The notes beneath the pieces were generated by a model, which worked only from the letters and a program-made list of their open reading frames with translations, was not told the origin of the DNA and did not search any database. A DNA stretch of 64,000 nt. It comes from Tsuneonella amylolytica. GTDB taxonomy: Bacteria > Pseudomonadota > Alphaproteobacteria > Sphingomonadales > Sphingomonadaceae. Below are positions 33,920 through 42,775 of this stretch, piece after piece. The stretch covers positions 558,001 to 622,000 of the forward strand of contig NZ_CP032570.1 in the NCBI RefSeq assembly GCF_003626915.1, in the 5' to 3' direction. The position numbers were made by a program, and so were the translations under genes. Every line of letters starts with the position of its first letter. Position 1 is the stretch's first letter.

Positions 33920-35072
33920 TGCGCAGGCCCTCGGGCCACGCGCCGTAGACGCGCGCGCACTGGTCCATGGCGAAGCGATCGGTCATGCCGGCGATGAAAT
34001 CCGCAATCGCGCGGCTGCGGCCCGGCTCCTCGTCGGGCAACCCCGCACGCCAGCTTTCCGGCAGAATCGAAGAATCCTGGTCGTAGGCGGCAAACAGGCG
34101 CGAGACGACATCGCGCGCATGACTGGCTGCCGCCAGCTGATCGGGATGATAATAGAGGCGGTCGTACATGAAGGCTTTGAGCGTTCGCTCTTCGGCCGCC
34201 ATGCCGGGGGAGAACGTCACCATCGAGCGGTCCTGCGCGCGAACGTCCGCCGCCGAGCCGAGACCCGCAATGTTCGCCTGCGTGGTCGCGATCACGTCGT
34301 TGACCATTAGGCCGATCCGGCTGCGCACGAGTTCGCGCAGCCGCTGCTCGATGCTCGCGCCGGCGTAGCGGGCCTCGATCGCGCGGTACTGGTCGGCGAG
34401 CACCGGCAACTCGAGCAGGTCGTCAAGAGCCAGGAACCCGGCGCGCAGACCGTCGTCGATGTCGTGATTGTCGTAGGCAATGTCGTCGGCCAGCGCGGCG
34501 ACCTGCGCCTCGAGCGACGGCCAAGCACCGAGATCGAGCGGATAGGCGCCGTCAAGTTCTGCCAGTGCCCAGTTAGGGTTCGCCACCGGCCCGTTGTGCT
34601 TGGCCAGCCCCTCCAGCGTTTCCCAGCTGAGGTTGAGCCCCGGGTGGTCGCAGTACGGGCTTTCGAGCCGCATGAGGACCCGCAGCGTATGGGCGTTGTG
34701 GTCGAACCCGCCGCGCTGGGCCATCGCGGCCTGCAGCGCGTCCTCGCCCGCATGGCCGAAGGGCGGGTGACCGATGTCGTGGGCGAGGCACAGCGCCTCG
34801 GTCAGATCCTCGTCGAGACCGAGGGCGCGGGCGATCACGCGGCCGATCTGCGCGACCTCGATGCTGTGGGTCAGGCGGGTGCGGTAGTGGTCGCCATCGG
34901 GCGCGATGAAGACCTGCGTTTTCGACCGCAAACGGCGGAACGCGATCGAATGGACGATACGGTCGCGGTCCCGCTGGAATTCGCTGCGCGGTCCGCGCGC
35001 GCCACCCCGGCTTTCTGTGAATTCGCGCCCACGGCTGAACGCGGGATCGGCGGCGAGCGGTGACTGCGGCAT
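33912..35072 (-). CDS. dgt: deoxyguanosinetriphosphate triphosphohydrolase-like protein
   Basis: 386 residues, an HD-domain dNTPase of the shorter (type 2) group. DRDRIVHSIAFRRLRSKTQVF, RTRLTHSIEVAQIGR, CLAHDIGHPPFGHAGED with the HD pair, and ADDIAYDNHDIDDGLR are conserved. It hydrolyses dNTPs to deoxynucleoside and triphosphate. ATG 35072 matches the family start. It is upstream of the NAD(P)H-binding gene with 8-base overlap. Confidence 0.96.
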   Translation of the reverse strand: MPQSPLAADPAFSRGREFTESRGGARGPRSEFQRDRDRIVHSIAFRRLRSKTQVFIAPDGDHYRTRLTHSIEVAQIGRVIARALGLDEDLTEALCLAHDIGHPPFGHAGEDALQAAMAQRGGFDHNAHTLRVLMRLESPYCDHPGLNLSWETLEGLAKHNGPVANPNWALAELDGAYPLDLGAWPSLEAQVAALADDIAYDNHDIDDGLRAGFLALDDLLELPVLADQYRAIEARYAGASIEQRLRELVRSRIGLMVNDVIATTQANIAGLGSAADVRAQDRSMVTFSPGMAAEERTLKAFMYDRLYYHPDQLAAASHARDVVSRLFAAYDQDSSILPESWRAGLPDEEPGRSRAIADFIAGMTDRFAMDQCARVYGAWPEGLRNV

Positions 35073-35148
35073 GAGCACCCCGCCCCTACGCGGCAGGTAC
35101 GGAGGCGACAACGGGAACGGGGCAGGAACGCGGAACCTTGCGCCCATG

Positions 35149-35181
35149 AAAAAGGGCCGCGCACCGAACGATGCGCGGCCC
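35149..35181 (-). terminator. rho-independent terminator after the secreted subtilase
   Basis: On the minus strand GGGCCGCGCA / TGCGCGGCCC (35154-35163 and 35172-35181), ten of ten, loop 8, followed by TTTTT (35149-35153). It lies 44 bases past the subtilase stop and just before the dgt promoter region. Confidence 0.9.
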
Positions 35182-35225
35182 GAGTGGAGCCCGGCAAGGT
35201 GCGACCCGCCGGGAGTTATCCCGTC

Positions 35226-36353
35226 CTAGTGAACGCCGATCGCATCCGGCGTGCTGTCGCGGTCGCCCTTGATCGTCCCGTCGGTACGAACCGCGCCGAG
35301 CAGCACGAGGCCGGCGAAATGCGGCGTGGCCATCGACGTGCCGCTGAGAGTGGCGTAGCTCGACCCCTTGTAGGTCGAATAGACCCGGACACCCGGTTCG
35401 GAGTAGTCGACCGGCGGGTTGCCCACGTTCGAGAAAGAGGCCAGCGTGTCGTTCTCGTCGAACGCCGAAATCGTGAACACGTTGGTCCCGTTCGCGCGCG
35501 CCGGCGAATGGTTGTTTGCGTTGTCGGTTTCGTTGCCCGCGGCCAGCGCGAAGACGACGCCGCTCGATGCCGCAGCATTGATGACCGCATTGTCGAGCGT
35601 GGTGGAGACACCGCCGCCCAGGCTCATGTTGGCGACCTGCCCCGGCTTGCCGTTCTTGGCGACGAAGTCGATGCCGGCGATCACGCCCGAGTTCGAACCG
35701 GACCCGCGGCGGTCGAGAACGCGAACGGGAATGATGGTCGCGCCCGCCGCGACGCCGACCACGCCGATGCCGTTACCGCCCTTCGCGCCGATCGTCCCGG
35801 CGACGTGCGTTCCGTGGCCGTTCTCGTCTTCGGAGCTGCGACCCGCAAAATACGCGCCCTTCGCCTTGTCGACGATGAGGTCGGGATGGTTCGACTGCAC
35901 GCCGCTGTCGATGACCCACGCGACCTTGCCGGCGCCGCTCAGGCCGCCGTTCACGCGGGTGATGCCCCACGGAATCGATTCCGCCTCGGCCACGACGCCG
36001 CCGGGCTTGCCCTGGACGGTGACCGGAATGCCTTCGACGACCTGGTCCTGCTCGCAGTAGGCGATGCCGGGATTGTTGCGGCGCATGGCATTCATGCCCT
36101 GCTCGCTCATGTTGGCGGAGAAGCCGCGAATGGCGTCGGTATAGACGTGCTTGACCGAGCCCCCGCCGGCCTGCGCGGCCGCGTTCGCCTTCGCCTTGAC
36201 GTCCGCCTTGCCGACGCGATCGTTCTTGAACACGCAGATCCACGAATTGGCGATCTTCTCGCCCGGTGCGGCCTGCGCCGGAGCGGCAGCGAGACCCATG
36301 ACAAGCGCAGCAATGCTTGCGGCCGCGAGGCGGCCGGCAACCCGGTTTTTCAT
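35226..36353 (-). CDS. secreted S8 (proteinase K-like) subtilase
   Basis: 375 residues. Signal peptide 1-27 (AAPAQA-AP), an I9-like inhibitor propeptide (SWICVFKNDRVGKADVKA to SEQGMNAMRRNNPGIAYCEQDQVV), then the peptidase with Asp (VAWVIDSGVQSNHPDL), His (NGHGTHVAGTIGA) and Ser (SGTSMATPHFAGLVLL). It is probably released to the periplasm or medium. ATG 36353 has a GGAGGG site. It is transcribed with its own terminator. It differs from the lipoprotein S8 at the window start. Confidence 0.95.
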   Translation of the reverse strand: MKNRVAGRLAAASIAALVMGLAAAPAQAAPGEKIANSWICVFKNDRVGKADVKAKANAAAQAGGGSVKHVYTDAIRGFSANMSEQGMNAMRRNNPGIAYCEQDQVVEGIPVTVQGKPGGVVAEAESIPWGITRVNGGLSGAGKVAWVIDSGVQSNHPDLIVDKAKGAYFAGRSSEDENGHGTHVAGTIGAKGGNGIGVVGVAAGATIIPVRVLDRRGSGSNSGVIAGIDFVAKNGKPGQVANMSLGGGVSTTLDNAVINAAASSGVVFALAAGNETDNANNHSPARANGTNVFTISAFDENDTLASFSNVGNPPVDYSEPGVRVYSTYKGSSYATLSGTSMATPHFAGLVLLGAVRTDGTIKGDRDSTPDAIGVH

Positions 36354-36456
36354 CGATTGTCCCTCCAAGAATTGGAGACGGGAGAATGCCTCGGACGCAC
36401 GAAAAGAAAAGCCGAAAACAATCTTACCGGACCTTTTACCCCCCCGGCTTGTCGCA

Positions 36457-37164
36457 TCATCGCAACATTTCGTCGCTGCCGAGCAACCAGTCCACCCCGG
36501 CACGACAGTGCGCGCGTGCGGAATCGAACACCGGCAACACGTTCGCATCGACATCGACGACCAGGCCGAGTTCGGTACAGGCGATGACGATCGCCTCGGC
36601 CCCGTCCTGCGCCTTCCGGGTGATCCAGGTCTTGAGGGTGCGCTCCGCATCGCGCGTGGCGCGGCCCTGCATCAGTTCGTCGTAGATGATGCGGTCGAAC
36701 GCGGCGACGCTGTCCATGTCGGGCGGGACGAGGTCGACACCGTGACTGACCAGCCGGCGCCGGTAGAAGCTTTCGGTCATCACGTTGCTGGTGCCGAGCA
36801 GCGCGGCGCTGCCGACACCGGCCGCCTTCATCTCGGCGCCCACGCAGTCGGCGATGTGAAGCACGGGAACACCGGCGGCTTCGGCCACCCGGTCGTACAC
36901 CTTGTGCATCGAGTTCGCGCAGATGAGCAGCGCCCCCGCCCCGGCCGCCACCAGCCGCTGCGCGGATGCCGACAGGACATCGCCGGCCCGATCCCAGTCG
37001 GCCTGTTCCGACAATCGCATCAGATCGGCAAAGTCGAGGCTTTCGATCAGCAGCGGCGCGCTGGCGGTGGGTCCCAGCCTCTTCTGCACGCCGCGATTGA
37101 TGTGTTCGTAATAGTCGCGGGTGGAGACCCAGCTCATCCCCCCGATCAGTCCCAGCTTGCGCAA
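36457..37164 (-). CDS. aspartate/glutamate racemase family protein
   Basis: 235 residues. It begins RKLGLIGGMSWVSTRDYYEHINRGV, as in YgeA/amino-acid racemases. The two Cys acid-base pair are in ICANSMHKV and IACTELGL (the usual CANTxH has Ser for Thr). The start is TTG at 37164 with AAAGGGG 6 bases before it. The substrate is open: Asp, Glu or another amino acid. Confidence 0.85.
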   Translation of the reverse strand: MRKLGLIGGMSWVSTRDYYEHINRGVQKRLGPTASAPLLIESLDFADLMRLSEQADWDRAGDVLSASAQRLVAAGAGALLICANSMHKVYDRVAEAAGVPVLHIADCVGAEMKAAGVGSAALLGTSNVMTESFYRRRLVSHGVDLVPPDMDSVAAFDRIIYDELMQGRATRDAERTLKTWITRKAQDGAEAIVIACTELGLVVDVDANVLPVFDSARAHCRAGVDWLLGSDEMLR

Positions 37165-37209
37165 TCGATACCCCTTTCGCTCCGGTCGGCCGGGCCGGGG
37201 GTTAGCGCG

Positions 37210-38193
37210 TCAGCCGCCCCCAGGTCCAGCCGCAGCGGCCCGGCCGTCCGCAGGCAACCGTGCAAGCCATGCGCTCAGGTCGGCCGCAGAGCGATCGGGC
37301 GCCTCTTCCATCGGCAGGTGGCCGATGCCGGGATAGTGGACGAAGGCGGAGTTCGGGATCGTATCGGCGAACCAGCGCCCGGCGGCGAGCGGGATGAGGC
37401 GGTCCTCGTCCCCCCACATGACGAGGGTCGGCACGTCCAGCGCCCGCACCTGCTGCGCGGCGAACGGGCGCCGGTCGGCCGTGAACCGGGCGAGCGTCGC
37501 AGCCCGGTTGCCGGGGTAGCGCAGCAGCTCCCAGTAGCGATCCACGGCGGCGGGCGTGGCGACAGCGGAGTTGGACACGCTCTGGCGCAGGCTCTTTTCC
37601 ACCATTGCGCGCGGAGTGATCTGGCTCATCAGGCGGTTGATGCCAGGCGTGCGGGCGATGGCGAAACCGATGTTGCCGCCGCCCTTCGCCGCGACCGGCG
37701 CACCGGCGGCATCGACCAGCACCAGTCCCTCGAGCCGCCCGGGATGGGCAAGCGCATAGGCGAGCGCGATGCCGCCGCCCATCGAGTTGCCGCCGAGCAC
37801 GAACCGGTCGAGACCGAGCGCGTCGGCCACCAAGTTCACATCGGCGACGAACGCGGCTTGGCGGTAGTCGCCGTCCGCAGCCGGCCCCGTCAGCCCGTGT
37901 CCGCGCTGGTCGAAGCGCACGACCCGGAAGTCGCGTTTCAGCGCGTCGACCCACGGCTGCCACGTGTGAAGGTCGGAGTTCGAACCGTGCAGCAGCACGA
38001 TCGCCGGTGCGCCGCGGGCTCCCTGGTCGCGAACGTGGACGGTCATACCGTTGTCGAGCCTCACGAACTGCGAGGGCGCGCCGCCGTACTTCGCGCGCAT
38101 GGCCGCCGGACCGGTATCGGGCGTCCGCAGGACGAGGAAAGCGGCGACGAGAACCGCCGCCAGAACGGCGACGACCGCAATTGCACGCTTCAA
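37210..38193 (-). CDS. alpha/beta hydrolase, membrane-anchored
   Basis: 327 residues. An N-terminal helix (IAVVAVLAAVLVAAFLVL) anchors a periplasmic hydrolase with VLLHGSNSDLHTWQPW, nucleophile GGNSMGGGIAL, acid WGDEDRLIP and His in GIGHLPMEEAP. The start is TTG at 38193, overlapping the diheme cytochrome stop (TTGA); no ATG or GTG precedes the helix. It is third in a coupled set with the beta-helix protein and cytochrome. Confidence 0.88.
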   Translation of the reverse strand: MKRAIAVVAVLAAVLVAAFLVLRTPDTGPAAMRAKYGGAPSQFVRLDNGMTVHVRDQGARGAPAIVLLHGSNSDLHTWQPWVDALKRDFRVVRFDQRGHGLTGPAADGDYRQAAFVADVNLVADALGLDRFVLGGNSMGGGIALAYALAHPGRLEGLVLVDAAGAPVAAKGGGNIGFAIARTPGINRLMSQITPRAMVEKSLRQSVSNSAVATPAAVDRYWELLRYPGNRAATLARFTADRRPFAAQQVRALDVPTLVMWGDEDRLIPLAAGRWFADTIPNSAFVHYPGIGHLPMEEAPDRSAADLSAWLARLPADGRAAAAGPGGG

Positions 38194-39191
38194 AGCCCGG
38201 CGATCCACTTCTCGACCGCGGCGATGCCGTCGGGGTCGCGGGTCGCCTTGCCAAGTTCGGGCATCGCGACACCGCCTTCGAGGCTGTTCATCCGGTGCGC
38301 CAGGATCGATTGCTCGGGATGACCGGGGACGACGTCGAACAGGAAGTCGCCCGCGCCCCGCCCGGCGGCGACGGGCCGTTTCATCACACCGAGCGCGCGC
38401 GGATCGTCCTGTTCCCACCGAAGATCGAGGCCCGAGTTGGATGCGGTCGCGCCCGGGCGATGGCAGTGCGCGCAGTTGACGTCGAGATAGGCACGGGCCG
38501 CCGCCTCGGTCGAAGCATCGGCGCGCGCTTCCCACAGCGGCAGGCGGGTGGCGACGGCGGGAATCGTGTCGAGCCGCCCGGCCTTCGCGAAGCCTGCGAG
38601 CCACTCGGCGGACAGGTTGCGTGACTTGGGCCCGATGGGCGTGACCACGCCGTTGAGGCCGTGGCATTCCTTGCACTGGTTCTTGTTCGGCACCCGGTAG
38701 TCGATCTTCTCGCCCGTCGGCGTCGTCACGGGCACGCGCGCGCCTGCGAGGGCCAGCTTCGCCTCGGTCTGCTCGGCGTTCCAGAGGTAGGGCAGCGCGA
38801 GCCAGCCGTCCGCGCGGTGCAGCAGCACGCGGGTCTCGATCAGCCGCCGCTTGCCGTTCTCCTCGAACGCGAAAGTCTTGATGAGCGCTGCGCCGACCGG
38901 CAAGCCGAGCAGGTTCTCGCCGTCAGCTTTCGCCTTCGCGCCTGCGGGAAGATAAACGAACCGCAGCTTCTCCGCCCCGTCGGAATACAGCGGCGTATTG
39001 AGCCGGAAAGGCGTCACCCGGTCGGCTGGGACCTGTGCCGCCGCATCGGCGAAAAAACCGTACTCGGCGAGCGTTGCAGGCATGGCCTGCCCCGCGATCG
39101 CCGCGTCGTTCGGAAGCGGCAGGCTCGGCGGGGTCGCCATAGCCGTCGCTGCCGCCAGCGCGGCGAGGCCGAGGATACCGGCACGGATCAC
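38190..39191 (-). CDS. SO2930-family diheme c-type cytochrome
   Basis: 333 residues. Signal peptide MIRAGILGLAALAAATAMA, then the family region and two heme sites, CKECH (about 199) and CAHCH (about 266). It matches the HNE_0200/SO2930 family, known to be encoded next to a parallel beta-helix protein. The GTG at 39191 overlaps the beta-helix stop (GTGA). Periplasmic electron transfer is likely; the partner reaction is unknown. Confidence 0.88.
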   Translation of the reverse strand: MIRAGILGLAALAAATAMATPPSLPLPNDAAIAGQAMPATLAEYGFFADAAAQVPADRVTPFRLNTPLYSDGAEKLRFVYLPAGAKAKADGENLLGLPVGAALIKTFAFEENGKRRLIETRVLLHRADGWLALPYLWNAEQTEAKLALAGARVPVTTPTGEKIDYRVPNKNQCKECHGLNGVVTPIGPKSRNLSAEWLAGFAKAGRLDTIPAVATRLPLWEARADASTEAAARAYLDVNCAHCHRPGATASNSGLDLRWEQDDPRALGVMKRPVAAGRGAGDFLFDVVPGHPEQSILAHRMNSLEGGVAMPELGKATRDPDGIAAVEKWIAGL

Positions 39192-40402
39192 GGAACCAGC
39201 CGCGCTTCCAGTTCGGCCGGTGCGCCGGCGCCGGTCAGCGCGAAGCCGACTGCGGGCACCCCGACCTTCAGCGGCCCGGGCCGTGCTTCGGCGGTCGAAA
39301 TCCCCCCGCCTTGCGCGGCAAGACCGAGCGTCCACCCGGTCATCGACGGATCGACCTTCAGCGCGACGGTGCCGTCCTGCGACAGCCCGTCCCACAGGAC
39401 CGGCGGAAGCGAACCGCCGAATGCCGCCAGGAGCTGGTCCTTGCCGTCGATCTGCGGATCGTAGCCCACGCGGCTGACGATGTTTTCGCCCACGACGACG
39501 TTGCGCGGATAAGGGTTGTAGGTCTTGTCGTCGAACTTCATCGGATAGGCGACCACCATCACGCCCGACGTCGGGTTGTCGACGATGGTGTTGCCTTCCA
39601 CCAACACGCCGTCGTTCGCCATCACCATCACGCCCGTCCCCCGCCGCACACCGGCGACGATGTTGCCCTTGGGCGCGAAGTTCGGGGTGGTGTTGGCGAC
39701 GACGAGATTGTTGCGCACGATGGTGTTGCCGCCGCCCATCACCGGCAGGCTGGGCAGATCGAAGACGAGGATCCCGCCGGTGTTGCCGGTGACCATGTTG
39801 CCTTCGACGATCGCGTCGCGGCTGTTTTCGATCTCGATCCCGGCGACGTTGAAGCGCGCGACCGAGTTCCTGACCGTGATGCCCTTCGACTGCCCGACAT
39901 ATATTCCGGCGTCGGACGCGCCCGACACCTCGCAATCGGCGATCATCACGCCGGTGCTTTCGACGGGATAGAGGCCGTAGGCGCCGTTGGTTTCCTTCGG
40001 CCCGCCGGTCCAGGTCACCCGCAGGCGCTGGTAGACGATATTGTCCGCGCCCTTCGACTTGATGCCGTCGCCGTGCGGGTTCTCGAGCGCGAAATCGCGC
40101 AAGGTCACGTTGTCGCTCGTGACGAGCAGGCCCTCGCCCGCGCCCTGCTGGCCGGTGAAATCGAGCACGGTGGCATACATGCCCGCCCCGCGTACGGTGA
40201 CCCCGTCGGCGTCGAGGCTGAGGCCGTCGTCGAGCATGAAGCGCCCTTCGCCCAGCACGACCTCGTCGCCCGGCTGGGCCAGGATGAGCGCTTCCTGCAA
40301 GCGCGTCTGGGCGCCGTCGCCCGCGGCGACCTGGTGTGTCGCGGCAAGCGCGGGCGTGGAAACGGCTGCAAGCAGCGCGGCAGCGATGGCGATACGGATC
40401 AT
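39188..40402 (-). CDS. parallel beta-helix protein, partner of the diheme cytochrome
   Basis: 404 residues. Signal peptide 1-21, then a right-handed parallel beta-helix with many N/V/G rungs (GDNIVYQRLRVTW, GIYVGQSKGITVRNSVA, IEIENSRDAIVEGNMV, VEGNTIVDNPTSGVMV). It corresponds to the TIGR03805-type partner. The end is a beta-sandwich-like tail. The fold is common to carbohydrate-active or copper (NosD-like) proteins; the function is not known. ATG 40402 has GGGAGAG. Confidence 0.86.
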   Translation of the reverse strand: MIRIAIAAALLAAVSTPALAATHQVAAGDGAQTRLQEALILAQPGDEVVLGEGRFMLDDGLSLDADGVTVRGAGMYATVLDFTGQQGAGEGLLVTSDNVTLRDFALENPHGDGIKSKGADNIVYQRLRVTWTGGPKETNGAYGLYPVESTGVMIADCEVSGASDAGIYVGQSKGITVRNSVARFNVAGIEIENSRDAIVEGNMVTGNTGGILVFDLPSLPVMGGGNTIVRNNLVVANTTPNFAPKGNIVAGVRRGTGVMVMANDGVLVEGNTIVDNPTSGVMVVAYPMKFDDKTYNPYPRNVVVGENIVSRVGYDPQIDGKDQLLAAFGGSLPPVLWDGLSQDGTVALKVDPSMTGWTLGLAAQGGGISTAEARPGPLKVGVPAVGFALTGAGAPAELEARLVP

Positions 40403-40476
40403 TCGAGTCTCTCCCTCGCCCCGTACAATGGCGCGAAGGTGGCTGAATGCAACCTGAGTTCCTGTTTTTGCTGGTC

Positions 40477-40797
40477 TTAGCCGAGGCCGACCGTGCACAG
40501 TCCGGCGCTGCTGGCGGTGACCGCCACCACTTCGGCATCGCCCACGCGCCGCACCCGCTCGACGTACTCGCCGATCGAGGCCGGCTTCTCCCGTTCGCCC
40601 GGAAGCGATTTCACACGCTCAAGCTTCTTCAATTGCGCGATGGTCAGCCGGTCGACCATCCGTTCGGCCATGCACGCGGCGTTCTTCTGCGACAGCCCGC
40701 CGTCCACCAGCGCGCTTTCGACGCGCCCTTGCGCGATCGTCTGCACACAGCCGCCCGCCAGCAGGGCAACGGCGGCAATCGCAATCGTCTTAATCAT
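40477..40797 (-). CDS. hypothetical lipoprotein downstream of pntB
   Basis: 106 residues. Lipobox LLAGGC (Cys17) after MIKTIAIAAVA. The mature part (VESALVDGGLSQKNAACMAERMVDRLTIAQLKKLERV) resembles small DUF-type lipoproteins but I cannot name it. It shares one base with the pntB stop (TGATG) and is probably read with the pnt genes. Confidence 0.75.
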   Translation of the reverse strand: MIKTIAIAAVALLAGGCVQTIAQGRVESALVDGGLSQKNAACMAERMVDRLTIAQLKKLERVKSLPGEREKPASIGEYVERVRRVGDAEVVAVTASSAGLCTVGLG

Positions 40798-42356
40798 CAG
40801 TCCATCGCCTTCACGATATCTTCGACCATCTTCTTCGCGTCTGCCAGCAGCATCATCGTCTGGTCCATGTAGAACACGTCGTTGTCGACGCCGGCGTATC
40901 CGACGCCGCCCATCGAGCGCTTGATGAAGAACACCTGCTTGGCCTTGTCCACGTCGAACACCGGCATTCCGTAAATGGGGCTGGCCTTGTCGGTCTTGGC
41001 CGCCGGGTTCACGACATCGTTCGCGCCGATCACGAAGGCGACGTCCGCCTGCGCAAACTCGCTGTTGATGTCCTCCAGCTCGAAAACCTTGTCGTAGGGG
41101 ACCTGCGCTTCGGCCAGCAGCACGTTCATGTGCCCGGGCATGCGGCCCGCGACCGGGTGTATCGCGAACTTCACCTCGACCCCCTTTTCCTCCAGCACGT
41201 CGGTCATCTCGCGCAAGGCATGCTGCGCCTGCGCCACCGCCATGCCGTAGCCTGGGATGACGATGACCTTTTCCGCCTGTTCGAGCATGAAGGCCGCATC
41301 GGCGGCGCTGCCGGTCTTGTAGGGGCGCTGCTCCCTCGCCTCGCCCCCGCCGCCGACGGCGTCCGCGCCGAACCCGCCCGCGATCACGCTCAGGAAACTG
41401 CGGTTCATCGCGCGGCACATGATGTAGCTGAGGATGGCGCCCGAGCTTCCGACGAGCGCGCCCGTGATGATCATCGCGCTGTTGTGCAGCGTGAAGCCCA
41501 TCGCCGCCGCCGCCCAGCCGGAATAGCTGTTAAGCATCGAGACGACCACCGGCATGTCCGCCCCGCCGATAGGAATGATGAGCAGGAAACCGATCGCGAA
41601 GGCGGCGGCGAGGATCACCCAGAACAGCCAGCCTTCGCCCGGCCCCGCGTTGCCAGACAAGGCATAGATCGCGGTTCCGACCAGGATCGCCGCCAGCATG
41701 CCGAGGTTGATCGCGTGGCGACCGGGCAGCAGGATGGGCGCACCGCTCATGTTACCGTTGAGCTTGGCAAAGGCGATGACTGAGCCGGAAAACGTGATCG
41801 CGCCGATCGCCGCGCCCAGCATCATCTCGACCCGGCTGACGGCGAGGATGTTGCGGTCGAGGCCGAGGATGCCGAACGCGCTGGGGTTGAGGAACGCCGC
41901 CACCGCGACCAGCACCGCAGCAAGGCCTACGAGCGAGTGGAACGCAGCGACGAGCTGCGGCATCGCCGTCATCGCGATGCGCCGCGCGATGACCCAGCCG
42001 ACCGCGCCGCCGATGGCGATGGCGGCTAGGATTTCGCCGAAGGTCAGCCAGTCGAGCCCAAGCGGCCCCTCGCAAACGAGACCGAAAGTCCCGTCCGACC
42101 TTTCGGCGTATCCGGACGCGGTTACGCAGTCGACACGCGGGAAATGCGTAACCAGCGTGGTCACGACCGCGATTCCCATGCCGATCATACCGTAGCGGTT
42201 GCCCGCGCGGCTCGTGGCCGGGCTCGACAGACCGCGAAGTGCGAGGATGAACAGAACGCCGGCCGCGAGGTAGGCCAGCGCCACCCAAGGGTTCACCGCG
42301 TGCGCCGCATCGGCGGCGGTCGACAGATCGGTGACCTGCACCGGGGGCAGGCTCAT
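40797..42356 (-). CDS. pntB: NAD(P) transhydrogenase subunit beta
   Basis: 519 residues. Nine or so helices in the N-terminal domain (for example HSLVGLAAVLVAVAAFLNP and INLGMLAAILVGTAIYAL), then the NADP(H)-binding domain with VIVIPGYGMAVAQAQHAL and RMPGHMNVLLAEA and FVIGANDVVNPAAK. It is the proton-translocating subunit with PntAB. ATG 42356 overlaps pntAB by 4 bases. Confidence 0.97.
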   Translation of the reverse strand: MSLPPVQVTDLSTAADAAHAVNPWVALAYLAAGVLFILALRGLSSPATSRAGNRYGMIGMGIAVVTTLVTHFPRVDCVTASGYAERSDGTFGLVCEGPLGLDWLTFGEILAAIAIGGAVGWVIARRIAMTAMPQLVAAFHSLVGLAAVLVAVAAFLNPSAFGILGLDRNILAVSRVEMMLGAAIGAITFSGSVIAFAKLNGNMSGAPILLPGRHAINLGMLAAILVGTAIYALSGNAGPGEGWLFWVILAAAFAIGFLLIIPIGGADMPVVVSMLNSYSGWAAAAMGFTLHNSAMIITGALVGSSGAILSYIMCRAMNRSFLSVIAGGFGADAVGGGGEAREQRPYKTGSAADAAFMLEQAEKVIVIPGYGMAVAQAQHALREMTDVLEEKGVEVKFAIHPVAGRMPGHMNVLLAEAQVPYDKVFELEDINSEFAQADVAFVIGANDVVNPAAKTDKASPIYGMPVFDVDKAKQVFFIKRSMGGVGYAGVDNDVFYMDQTMMLLADAKKMVEDIVKAMD

Positions 42357-42667
42357 GCCTTTTTCTCCGGCGCGGGGGCGGGAGCCGGCTTGTCCTTCTT
42401 TTTGTACATAGCGAGCATCCGCGCGGTGACCGCGAAGCCGCCGAAGATATTCACGCTCGCCAGCGCTACCGCGAGAAGGCCCAGCCACTTCGAACCGAAG
42501 CTGCCCGCAGCCGCGCTCGCGATCAGCGCCCCCACGATGATGACGCTGGAGATCGCGTTCGTCACCGCCATCAGCGGGGTGTGCAGCGCGGGCGTGACCG
42601 ACCAGACGACGTAATATCCCACGAAGCAGGCCAGAACGAAGATCGACAGGATCGATATGAAATCCAC
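42353..42667 (-). CDS. pntAB: NAD(P) transhydrogenase subunit alpha, part 2 (transmembrane)
   Basis: 104 residues, three to four helices (FISILSIFVLACFVGYYVVW, LHTPLMAVTNAISSVIIVGALI, LGLLAVALASVNIFGGFAVTARML), and a C-terminal Lys/Pro/Ala tail. This is the split membrane part of the alpha subunit. It is coupled to pntB. The soluble part, pntAA, is about 0.9 kb upstream with two genes between. Confidence 0.95.
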   Translation of the reverse strand: MDFISILSIFVLACFVGYYVVWSVTPALHTPLMAVTNAISSVIIVGALIASAAAGSFGSKWLGLLAVALASVNIFGGFAVTARMLAMYKKKDKPAPAPAPEKKA

Positions 42668-42719
42668 GGTGCCTCCCCGCGCGCTCTTTCGGGAACGCGT
42701 CTGACCGTTCTTCCCACGA

Positions 42720-42750
42720 AAAAGGGGGCCAGCGCAAGCCGGCCCCCTTC
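42720..42750 (-). terminator. rho-independent terminator after the fasciclin gene
   Basis: AAGGGGGCC (42723-42731) and GGCCCCCTT (42742-42750), nine of nine, loop 10. On the minus strand it ends in TTTTT (42720-42724). It separates the fasciclin gene from pntAB-pntB, which then need their own promoter within about 55 bases or read-through. Confidence 0.85.
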
Positions 42751-42775
42751 CGTGGTCACGACAATCGCCGGACCA

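Noticed and set aside
35184-38322. Plus-strand frames opposite the subtilase, racemase and hydrolase
   Set aside because: Arg/His-rich antisense shadows of three genes with intact catalytic motifs.
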